Source of the DNA: Sphingopyxis sp.
GTDB taxonomy: Bacteria > Pseudomonadota > Alphaproteobacteria > Sphingomonadales > Sphingomonadaceae
NCBI RefSeq assembly: GCF_016704835.1
Contig: NZ_JADIZJ010000021.1
Span: 620,001 to 684,000 of the forward strand
Length of the DNA: 64,000 bases
Direction of reading: 5' to 3'
Below, piece after piece: positions 44,963 to 52,652 of this stretch (the first letter of the stretch is position 1; the number at the start of each line of letters is the position of its first letter). Both the position numbers and the translations under genes were made by a program. Under the pieces are notes generated by a model. The model was not told where the DNA came from. It saw nothing but the letters and a program-made list of their open reading frames with translations, and did no database searches.

Positions 44963-45971
44963 TGGCCGCGCCGGGAAAAAACACGGCGGTTCTCGATAGC
45001 GTGACGGCTCCTTTGCGCAAATATCTCGATGACCCAAGCGTCACCGAACTGGTCATCAACTTCCCGGCGAAGTCGGCATTGAACGCCGTGGTGGCTGGAC
45101 GTGGGAAAGCGAACCCAGCCTTGATTTCAAGAGTCTGATGGCGCTGGCTACTGCTGCCGCCGCGTTCACGAGCCAAGACGTTACCCGCGAAAACCCCATC
45201 GTCTCGACCATCTTTCCGACCGGCGAACGGGTGCAAATCGTCGTGCCGCCTGTCGTTCCTGATGAAACAGTGTCGATAACCGTGCGCAAACCATCGAGCG
45301 TGACAATGACACTGCCGGATTTCGAGGCAGCGGGGCTGTTCAAGGAAACGCGCATCGCTGAAAAGCAGGTGTCGGCCCAGGAACTCGACCTGCTCGCGCT
45401 GCTCAATGCAGGCCGTCATGTCGAATTCTTCGACGGCGCAGTGAAGGCACGGCTCAACATCCTGATCTCGGGGGCGACCGGCTCGGGCAAGACCACACTG
45501 TCCAAAGGACTGATCCAGCTCATCCCGCCAGAGGAACGGCTGCTGACGATCGAGGACACCCGCGAACTGATCGTCCCGCACAGGAATGTCGTTCATATGC
45601 TCTATGCCAAGGATGGTCAGGGCACCGCGAATGTCACCGCCAAGCATTTGCTCGAAAGCGCGCTCAGGATGCGACCAGACCGCATCTTGCTCCAGGAACT
45701 GCGCGACGGGACGGCGTTCTTCTACCTGCGCAATGTGAATTCGGGCCATCCCGGCTCGATCACGACCATCCATGCCGATTCCGCCGAACTGGCGTTCGAG
45801 CAACTGACTTTGCTGGTCAAGGAAAGCGAAGGCGGCTCCGATCTGGCACGCGGCGACATTCGCGCGCTGCTCAAGATGCTGGTCGATGTCGTTGTCCAGA
45901 CCAAGAAAACAGATGGCGAATTTCGGGTGACGGAGATCTATTATGACCCAGAAAGCAGGCACCTCGCCTGA
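44962..45971 (+). pseudogene. virB11: VirB11 T4SS hexameric ATPase, frameshifted
   Basis: GTG at 44962 overlaps the virB10 stop. The frame reads NTAVLDSVTAPLRKYLDD, then slips at 45063-45065, where one C appears to be missing; GEVGIERRGGWTWESEPSL continues in the next frame. The rest is intact: Walker A ISGATGSGKTTLSKGL, LLTIEDTRELIVPH, LRMRPDRILLQELRDG and SGHPGSITTIHADSA. Corrected length about 336 aa. Confidence 0.87.
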
Positions 45972-47777
45972 CGGCGGGGCGGCACGATATTTGATCGCCA
46001 TCCCGCTCGGGGCTGGGAATCGCGCTCGCCATTGCAAGCATGATCGGATGGCTGATCCTGGGCCTTCCCGTGGCTGCTTATGACCCGCTCAAGATACCGC
46101 AATTTGTCTGGTATTATCGCGGCGACCCCCACGTCGTGAGGGCTATGGCAGGCGGTCTGGTGGGCGGCGTCACGCTGCTTGCCGGGCTGGTCTATGCGCT
46201 TTGGTCGCGCAGCGCACCGCTCCACGGGGCTGCGAGATTTGCCAATGAGCGTGAACTCAAGCGGCATGGGTTCCGCTCAGCCACGGGAATCGTCCTTGGA
46301 CGCAAGAGCGGGCGCTTCCTGACCTTCGGCGGTAGCGAGCATGTACTGATCGAAGCGCCAACCCGTTCGGGCAAGGGCACCGGCATCGTCATTCCCAATT
46401 TGTTGACATGGCAAGGCTCAGTGGTGGTCCTCGATGTGAAGCGCGAGAATTTCGACGCAAGCGCGGGATTCCGCGCGCATTATGGTCAACAGGTCTTCCT
46501 GTTTAACCCCACCGACCGGCAGGGCCGCACCGCACGATACAACCCGCTCGCCCATATCGACCGCAGCGATTCCGACGATGTGATAATCGAGCTACAAAAG
46601 ATCGCAACGATGCTGTTCATTGCGCCCGAGCGCGGCGAAGCATTCTGGGCGAATGGGGCGCGCACTGGATTTGCCGGTGTCGGTGCCTGGCTTGCCGAGA
46701 CCAGCGATGAGCCGCTGACAATGGGCGCGATCTACCGCCATCTCACCGAAGGCGATGCCCGCAGCTTCTTCAAAAAGGAACTGGCCAATCCCAAACTCAG
46801 CCTGTCCACGGGATGCCGAACGGCATTGGCCGATTTTGCCGGTGGTTCCGACAACAGCTTTGCCGACATCAAGAAGACCATCACCAACGTCCTTGGCCTT
46901 TGGCTCAACCCTCTCGTCGATACAGCAACGTCCGCGAGCGATTTTGACCTGCGGAACTTACGAAAGCGTCACATTTCGATCTACCTCGGCGTATCGCCCG
47001 ACGAACTCGACCGCATCGCCCCGCTCTACAATCTGCTGTTCCAGCAACTCATCGACCTGAATGTACGGGAATTGCCCGATGACACTACGCCGGTTCCTGT
47101 GCTGGTCATCCTCGACGAGTTTGCCCGCCTCGGCCGGGCCTCGGTCATCGCCAGCGCCTTTTCCTATGTGGCGGGCTACGGCATCCGCCTGCTCCCCGTC
47201 ATCCAGTCCCGCTCGCAATTGCGCGGGGTTTACGGCGAGCATCTGGCCGATGAAATCGTCGCCAACTGCGGGGTTGAAGTGGCCTTCACTCCCAAGGAAC
47301 TGCGCGTCGCGAACGAACTGTCGGATCGCATCGGCTATGTCGGGCAGGAGAGTATCACCCGATCGCTCACGATCCACGGCCTGCTTGCCAACCGCTCGAA
47401 ATCCATTTCCGAACAGCGCCGCGCCCTGCTGCTGCCCCAGGAGCTGATGCAATACCCGACGGACAGACTGCTACTGCTGCGCGGCGGTATTCCACCGATC
47501 CTCGGCACCAAGATATTCTACTACAAGAGCCGCTTCTTTAAAAACCGCGCATTTCCGCCACCCATCGTTCCGCCCTCGAAAAGCCAATCCTTTGCCGATC
47601 AGCTCCCCGCCGTTCCGCGACATGACCGACGAAGAGGCAGAGGGGAACCCGGCGCATCCACTGACGCCGGACGACATTCGCACCGAAGACTATCCGAGCT
47701 TCTGTGCCGATCTCCTGACTTTGGATCGTCACGGCAACGCAAGCATCATCATAGAGGAAGGCGATGAAAATGGCTGA
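45943..47777 (+). pseudogene. virD4: VirD4-type coupling ATPase, frameshifted at both ends
   Basis: Brings the relaxase-DNA complex to the secretion channel. The ATG at 45943 lies in the virB11 end. A G run at 46009-46012 has one base too many (corrected reading ARYLIAIPLG then LGIALAIASMIGW). The main body is fine: Walker A APTRSGKGTGIVIPN, VVVLDVKRENFDASAG, VLVILDEFARLGR. A second extra C at 47605-47608 moves the tail to DMTDEEAEGNPAHPLTP, which stops at 47777. Corrected length about 610 aa. Confidence 0.87.
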
Positions 47778-48570
47778 TGAACTTGAAGGAAGCGTGCCTT
47801 CGGGGCGCAGCCGGCTAAATGAGTCGAAGCAGGCCAAGCCCAAGCCGGTCACGGCGAAGGCTGCCCCGGAAAAGCCAAAGCGCAAGTCCGAGCCGCCCAC
47901 GGTCACCGACGACCTGACCGGCAAATTTCTGCGCGTCGGCAACAAGCTCTATCGCACCTCCGACGACAAGACGCCGATCGTCCGGATCGCAGGCGACCGG
48001 CTCAAAACCAGCAATATCGACGCCCTTCCCGACATCATCCGGATCGCCAAGGCAAATGGTTGGACGTCGATCAAGGTGGGCGGCGGCGATCAGTTCAAGA
48101 AGGCGGCCTACCTCGCCGCCGCAGCGCAAGGGCTGGCGGTCGAGAACTATAGCCCGACCAAGATTGTACAGGCCGAAGCCGAGCGGCTTCGGACAAGGAT
48201 CACCGAACGCGAACAGCGCCGCGAGGGGAAGAAGGATGGGACGAAGCCGTCCCGGACTGAGGGTGAGCTGAGCAAGTTCAAAGCCCTCTCGGATCGGTTC
48301 CTGCACCAGTCCCATGCCGAGAATGCCCGTGACCCGGACCTGCGCCGCGCACAAAGTCTAGTGGCCCAGACCATGTCGATTGCCCGCGCGAAATACCCAC
48401 ACGATCCGGTCAAGGCGTCAAAGGAGGTCGAAGCCAGACGCCACGAGGTTGCGATCCGCATCGCCAAGGGTGACAGGATCGCCGTCATTCAGGTGCGGAA
48501 CCAGCAGGCTCAAAGAGTGCGCGAGGTCACACAGGAGCAAGTGTTGCAACGTGACGGCCGGTCCAGATAG
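47764..48570 (+). CDS. LPD7 domain protein of the conjugation cluster
   Basis: 268 aa. A charged, Lys-rich N-terminus precedes an LPD7 domain (FLRVGNKLYRTSDDKTPIVRI, GWTSIKVGGGDQFKKAAYLA, AQGLAVENYSPTK), usually found fused to relaxases or other polyvalent proteins. Here it is separate, overlaps the corrected virD4 end and is convergent with the relaxase gene. GAGGAAGG precedes the ATG. A helper role in DNA transfer is likely. Confidence 0.85.
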   Translation: MKMADELEGSVPSGRSRLNESKQAKPKPVTAKAAPEKPKRKSEPPTVTDDLTGKFLRVGNKLYRTSDDKTPIVRIAGDRLKTSNIDALPDIIRIAKANGWTSIKVGGGDQFKKAAYLAAAAQGLAVENYSPTKIVQAEAERLRTRITEREQRREGKKDGTKPSRTEGELSKFKALSDRFLHQSHAENARDPDLRRAQSLVAQTMSIARAKYPHDPVKASKEVEARRHEVAIRIAKGDRIAVIQVRNQQAQRVREVTQEQVLQRDGRSR

Positions 48571-48601
48571 GCCGCGAATTGATCGCCGGGTACGTCCGAG
48601 C

Positions 48602-48641
48602 ATCCTTGCAAATCAAAACCACTGATTTCGATTTGCAAGGA
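48602..48641. terminator. Inverted repeat between convergent LPD7 and relaxase genes
   Basis: ATCCTTGCAAATC pairs with GATTTGCAAGGAT, a 13-bp stem with a loop of about 14 bases, in the 85-base gap between two convergent genes. The position fits a bidirectional terminator, though no T tract follows. Confidence 0.55.
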
Positions 48642-48655
48642 TATACCGCCACTGA

Positions 48656-49708
48656 CTACCGGCCTCTTCCTTTATCCGGTGGGTTGTAGTCGGGCGGTTC
48701 GGCGCCCATTGGCGACACCGAGCGATCCAGTCGCTTTGCATGATGCGCGGCGAACGCCTCGGGCGTGGCATTCATACCCTGATGCTTGTCGAGGAACGTG
48801 CGAATATCCTTGGCAAGCTCACGGTCGTCGGCTTGCCCGGTGGCGTCCAGCGAATCAGCGGTCTGCTGATAAGCATGGCGTATCTCCTGCCAGCGCACTG
48901 TGCCGGCAGCGATGAATGGTGGTAGTTGCTCTTGGCCTCGCGCAACGGCGATGGCTTGCTCGTTGGTGCGGCGGTCGGATTGGGTAATCTGGCGACTCCC
49001 TTCGGTTCGCAGCCGCGCACGCAATTTGACTAGCGCCATGCTCGATCCGGCAATCCCCTGACCGCGCGCCCGTCTTGGCGTTGCTTCGGCGGCTACGCCC
49101 CGCGCTCGCAGCTCTCGGGCAAAGCGTTCACGGAAGCGATTGAGTTGAACCGGTCGGGGATTGAACCTTGTGCGATCCAGCCCCTCGGCCTGCACCGTCA
49201 GATGAACATGAGGGCGCGGCGTATCGGTATGGAGGGCCAGAACGTAATCGTGATTGTCGCTCAGCTCGGCATGGGCCAGCGCGCGGACAGCTCCCAGCAC
49301 TTTGTCGGGATCGGTGCCTTCGGGCATTGAGAAGATCAGTGACACCGACGACACCGTAGGCCGCGACCGCCATTGAAGCGTGTCGCTCCACTCCGCCGCG
49401 CGCTCGGCGATGTCGTCCTTGCTTGTCAGGATTTCGCCGTCGCGGGTTTCGATATCCACTTCGCCCTTGCGCCCGATATAATCGAGATGGGCTTTGACAT
49501 GGTTTCCGCCCCGCTGGCGACCCGTGACCTTGACCACGACCTCGGGTGCCTTGCGAACAATCCGCGCAAGCTTGGCCCGCGCTGTCGGGCCGGTGGCAAA
49601 GCCGTAACTGGCATAGAGCGGAACGCGCGGCGTGCTGGTGGGGTCATGGATATAGCGAACCCGAAACGCCGGACGGGTTGCTTCCCACAAGGCGGATTCC
49701 AGGCCCAT
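48656..49708 (-). CDS. MOBP-like relaxase/mobilization nuclease
   Basis: About 350 aa. Nicks oriT and pilots the strand. Motif III with the metal-binding His is YVLALHTDTPRPHVHLTVQ; the upstream GGNHVKAHLDYIGRKGEVDIETRDGE belongs to the relaxase fold. The Tyr nucleophile is probably one of YIHDP, YASYGF or DYIGRKG in the N-terminal part. The C-terminal part is helical and lacks helicase or primase domains. It starts TGATG-overlapped with the accessory gene. Confidence 0.87.
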   Translation of the reverse strand: MGLESALWEATRPAFRVRYIHDPTSTPRVPLYASYGFATGPTARAKLARIVRKAPEVVVKVTGRQRGGNHVKAHLDYIGRKGEVDIETRDGEILTSKDDIAERAAEWSDTLQWRSRPTVSSVSLIFSMPEGTDPDKVLGAVRALAHAELSDNHDYVLALHTDTPRPHVHLTVQAEGLDRTRFNPRPVQLNRFRERFARELRARGVAAEATPRRARGQGIAGSSMALVKLRARLRTEGSRQITQSDRRTNEQAIAVARGQEQLPPFIAAGTVRWQEIRHAYQQTADSLDATGQADDRELAKDIRTFLDKHQGMNATPEAFAAHHAKRLDRSVSPMGAEPPDYNPPDKGRGR

Positions 49709-50262
49709 CAATCCGCGACCGTCCAGTAGCTCGCATCGCCGCGCATGGCCTCGCCAACGGCTGTCACCTGCTCGGAAATCTCCATTCGCATGTCAGCGAT
49801 GCGCCGCAGCTCGGGTTCGATCTGCTTGTCGCCAGTTTCGAGCATCGACGCATTGGCAGCTTTCATCGCCTGATTGAGATTGCGGCCGATACGCAGCAAC
49901 TGCATTCTGATCGGCGCGAGTTCAGCCAGCAGCCCGTCATCGACCCGCGATTTCAGCGCGAGGTGGCGGCGCACCAAGGCCTTGATCCAACCGGCGCGAT
50001 CGGTCGAACGCTGCGCCGCCCGAACCTCGATCACGGCGATCTCGACATCGGTAAATCGCAGCGAAACACGATTGCGCGCGACTCCATCGGGACGGTCAAT
50101 GAAGGGACGATCTGCGATCTCCTGCACCGTCTGTTGGATCACCTGTCGCAACAATGCGCTGCGTCCACCACGGCCAACCGCGAACCTATCGAACGCCGCG
50201 AGCGCATCGGCGTCGAGCCGAATGGTGAGTGTCGCGGTGTTCGATAGTGGATTTGTCGCCAT
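49708..50262 (-). CDS. MobC-like relaxosome accessory protein
   Basis: 184 aa. An N-terminal ribbon-helix-helix pattern (TATLTIRLDADALAAFDRFAVGRGGRSALLRQVI) suggests DNA binding, and the C-terminal half (LLAELAPIRMQLLRIGRNLNQAMKAAN) resembles MobC-type helices. It lies directly between the relaxase gene and the candidate oriT, the usual place for such proteins. Confidence 0.75.
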   Translation of the reverse strand: MATNPLSNTATLTIRLDADALAAFDRFAVGRGGRSALLRQVIQQTVQEIADRPFIDRPDGVARNRVSLRFTDVEIAVIEVRAAQRSTDRAGWIKALVRRHLALKSRVDDGLLAELAPIRMQLLRIGRNLNQAMKAANASMLETGDKQIEPELRRIADMRMEISEQVTAVGEAMRGDASYWTVAD

Positions 50263-50279
50263 CAATCATGCCCGTGTGA

Positions 50280-50345
50280 AACAGGGGCAATGTAAGACAA
50301 CACGCGCCGCTAGGCATATCCTGCAATAAAGACAAATCAGACAAA
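50280..50345. other. Candidate origin of transfer with RP4-like nic site
   Basis: Just upstream of the MobC-like gene, TATCCTGC (50317-50324) matches the nic consensus YATCCTG|Y recognised by MOBP relaxases of the RP4 type (established knowledge). The predicted nick is between 50323 and 50324. The surrounding DNA is AT-richer than the neighbouring genes. Relaxase, accessory gene and nic lie in the expected order. Confidence 0.6.
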
Positions 50346-50421
50346 CCCCCTAAGACAAGCGCCCCCAAAGCGTGTTTCTACTTCGACAAATGAGGGGCTT
50401 CGGGGACGCTTGGGGGTTTGA
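50342..50421. repeat. Interrupted inverted repeat downstream of the DUF1289 gene
   Basis: Left arm CAAACCCCC with AAGCG a few bases later (50342-50361), right arm CGCTTGGGGGTTTG (about 50407-50420). It may belong to the oriT region or end transcription of the gene at 50426. Confidence 0.45.
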
Positions 50422-50425
50422 GTTT

Positions 50426-50614
50426 TCAGGCTGGATGGGAAGTCCGGCTTCCCATGCGGGCCGAAGATCGCCGGACGATTTCATGCTGACGGCTGGCGGT
50501 CGCGCGCTCCCATTCGGCGATCTCGCCAAGTGTGCGACCGCAGCTGGTGCAGACGCTGGACCTGGCATCCAGCGCGCAAATCTGTTTGCAAGGGGATGGC
50601 GGGCGAGACGTCAT
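50426..50614 (-). CDS. DUF1289 family protein
   Basis: 62 aa. The Cys pattern SPCKQICALDARSSVCTSCGRTLGEIAEW is the DUF1289 signature and probably binds a metal. Function unknown. It starts six bases after the RES toxin stop, in the same direction. Confidence 0.85.
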   Translation of the reverse strand: MTSRPPSPCKQICALDARSSVCTSCGRTLGEIAEWERATASRQHEIVRRSSARMGSRTSHPA

Positions 50615-50620
50615 CCGCGC

Positions 50621-51112
50621 TCAGGAATAGAGCCGCTCATCCCACCAGACCGGCGCGGGCAGTTCATGGGTGACGGCCGCAGCATCCGGGTGCGCGGGGT
50701 TGATCAGGATGTTGCGATCCAGCCGCGCCGGGATCGACGGCACGATCAGGATCGATGAACGCGCTTCGTTGACCCAGGCCAGACCGAAGCGCTTGCAGAT
50801 GGTCTCGCGCTTGCCGTCCCATCCCGGATGGCTGGCCGGGTCGAAGATCTCGTAGCTGGTGCCGTTCGGAATGGTGATGCGAATGTAGTGCTGATTGGGA
50901 GGCAGCACCGAACTGGCGTGAACCAGCTTTTCGAGCATGGCGGTCGAATAATATTCGGACGTGTAGATGATCGGACTGGCGGGCGTGTTCCACCGCCCCG
51001 GATAGATCCGCGCGCCCTGACTGTCATAGATCGGATGTGCGCCCTTGGGATCGCCAATCCGGAAACAGGTCAGGACGCGGTCGGTCTTTTGGGCAGTCTT
51101 CTGCGCGCTCAC
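50621..51112 (-). CDS. RES-domain toxin (NAD+ degrading)
   Basis: 163 aa. The RES fold shows its conserved Arg, Glu/Tyr and Ser regions: CFRIGDPKGAHPIYDSQGAR, YPGRWNTPASPIIYTSEYYS, MLEKLVH and NEARSSILIVPSI. RES toxins phosphorolyse or hydrolyse NAD+. It begins GTG in a GTGA overlap with the antitoxin gene. With the Xre partner it forms a type II toxin-antitoxin pair that would stabilise the island. Confidence 0.92.
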   Translation of the reverse strand: MSAQKTAQKTDRVLTCFRIGDPKGAHPIYDSQGARIYPGRWNTPASPIIYTSEYYSTAMLEKLVHASSVLPPNQHYIRITIPNGTSYEIFDPASHPGWDGKRETICKRFGLAWVNEARSSILIVPSIPARLDRNILINPAHPDAAAVTHELPAPVWWDERLYS

Positions 51113-51546
51113 ACCCCACCGCTGTAGGCCACGCGCCCAAGCAGGTTGATGACCGCATCGGCACCGGGACCGGTCGCCAGCGCCACATCAAGCGGCGGCT
51201 TGCCATCAAGCATGGCGTGGGGCCGGTTGAGAAACTCGCGCACCTTGTCACCGTCGTGATAGATGTCGAGCGCGAAGACATAGACCTTTGCCAGCCGCGC
51301 CAGCCGGTCGCCTTCCTCGCTGGTCAAATGCCGCGTCGCCGACTTCTTGCGGCGTTCGAGCGTAGCCTTGGGAATCAGCCGGAACTTGAACCGGGCATCG
51401 TCGGGTGCAACCGCGCCCGCGAGCCGGTCGAGCGCGCTCACCGGCAATCCGTTCTCGACCGCATTGGAAAGACCAAGGCGCGTGTTGCCCGCACTGGCAT
51501 TGACGCCCAGCAGTGCTTCGACGGTTGCGGCAGCCTGGCTGGCCAT
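51109..51546 (-). CDS. Xre/MbcA/ParS-type antitoxin
   Basis: 145 aa. The C-terminal toxin-binding domain (DUF2384) is seen in LTSEEGDRLARLAKVYVFALDIYHD, REFLNRPHAMLDGKPPLDVA and GADAVINLLGRVAYSGGV; the N-terminal half is the Xre-like DNA-binding part. It precedes and overlaps the RES toxin gene. Confidence 0.92.
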   Translation of the reverse strand: MASQAAATVEALLGVNASAGNTRLGLSNAVENGLPVSALDRLAGAVAPDDARFKFRLIPKATLERRKKSATRHLTSEEGDRLARLAKVYVFALDIYHDGDKVREFLNRPHAMLDGKPPLDVALATGPGADAVINLLGRVAYSGGV

Positions 51547-51614
51547 GTTTTTGCTCCTGTATCAAGTGAGGCTGATATAGGTTTCATATGAGGCAACGTC
51601 AAGATTGCACCACA

Positions 51615-51645
51615 AAGCCCCGCCCGGCAGTGCCGGTCGGGGCTT
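51615..51645 (-). terminator. Terminator hairpin after the DUF736 gene
   Basis: AAGCCCCG (51615-51622) pairs with CGGGGCTT (51638-51645); on the minus strand it is followed by TTGTGG. It lies 11 bases after the DUF736 stop. An almost identical hairpin in inverted orientation is at 52576-52606. Confidence 0.65.
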
Positions 51646-51656
51646 GGGTGCGATGG

Positions 51657-51983
51657 TCAGTGGCCGTTCGAGGTGCGGGCGCGTGACCAGATCAGGTTGA
51701 AGGTCTTGCCATCTTCGTCGGCGAACAGGCTGGCGAAGATCGGGGCGGTGAAGCTGGGATCGTCGAGCTTGATCGAGAGATAGTCGCGGCCTTCCTTGGA
51801 GGTCTTCTGCCAGCAGGCGCCGATCTCGGCCTTCGCCACGAACACCCGGTGCGAGGGGGCGTTTTCGTTCTCGCTCGGTTCCTCGGCGACGATGGTGACG
51901 TTCTTCTTCTGCAAGCTCATCGTGACGATCTCGCCGGTGTAGTTGGTGTCGCCGGACTTCTTGAAGGTGCCGATATTTGCCAT
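51657..51983 (-). CDS. DUF736 family protein
   Basis: 108 aa. It begins MANIGTFKKSGDTNYTGEI and contains DYLSIKLDDPSFTAPIFASL, both typical of DUF736, a family common on alphaproteobacterial plasmids and ICEs with unknown function. AGGAGAA precedes the ATG. Confidence 0.92.
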   Translation of the reverse strand: MANIGTFKKSGDTNYTGEIVTMSLQKKNVTIVAEEPSENENAPSHRVFVAKAEIGACWQKTSKEGRDYLSIKLDDPSFTAPIFASLFADEDGKTFNLIWSRARTSNGH

Positions 51984-52374
51984 GATACTTCTCCTTGGGT
52001 TGGTCGAACCCCGCGCTCATTCGCGGCCTCGATGGCTGGTTTGAGGCAGGGGCTTGCACCGCTGCACCCGCAGGGCCGCAACGCAGTGGAGGACGGTGCA
52101 GACCGGGGTTTCTTGGTTCCGCGAGGAATGGGCGCAGCCCAGGGGAAGAAAGTTCGGGCTGCACCGTTGCAGCAAGGGGCAAGAGGCGCAGCCGTCCGCT
52201 GCCAACCAAAGCCATTGACGAGGCCGTGGGTGAGCGCGGTTCTGGCAATCGGACGCAAGGAGATTTGGCAAGGATCGGTTGGCACATTCAACGTCCGGCT
52301 GACGCACCTGCCCAGCGAAACTGATCTTGTGGGCTTGCTGACCAAGACGCGGCATTCTGCCGATAGTGCCGTGA
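51984..52374. other. Gene-free stretch upstream of the DUF736 gene
   Basis: About 390 GC-rich bases with no frame that looks coding on either strand. It must hold the DUF736 promoter. Confidence 0.5.
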
Positions 52375-52569
52375 ATGAAAGCGCGCCGTCGCGCCGGATT
52401 TCTGTGGCTTCCGGTGACAGGGCTGCTGGCACAAACCGCAGGAAGGCGGGGACAGGCTCCGTCAGGTCTGCATCCCGCCCCGCTTCGATCCGCCCGCCTG
52501 TTCGCGGGCGGAGACTGGTATCGACATCATCCGGTCAGGTTCGTGCCCATCCACAACCCAAAGACCTAA
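52375..52569 (+). CDS. Possible small basic protein ending at a terminator
   Basis: 64 aa, unrecognised. A short hydrophobic part (AGFLWLPVTGLLAQTA) is followed by a basic, aromatic end (GGDWYRHHPVRFVPIHNP). No good ribosome-binding site. The main support is that its stop lies 7 bases before a plus-strand-oriented terminator hairpin, in a region otherwise empty. Confidence 0.3.
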   Translation: MKARRRAGFLWLPVTGLLAQTAGRRGQAPSGLHPAPLRSARLFAGGDWYRHHPVRFVPIHNPKT

Positions 52570-52575
52570 GCACTC

Positions 52576-52606
52576 AAGCCCCGTCCGGCGCTGCCGGGCG
52601 GGGCTT
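52576..52606 (+). terminator. Terminator hairpin between convergent small ORF and ParB gene
   Basis: AAGCCCCG (52576-52583) pairs with CGGGGCTT (52599-52606), followed on the plus strand by TGTGG. It is a near copy, in inverted orientation, of the hairpin at 51615-51645. Confidence 0.55.
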
Positions 52607-52652
52607 TGTGGCGCTGACAGATGCGGGCGGCGAAATGCCGCCCGCCCCTCGT

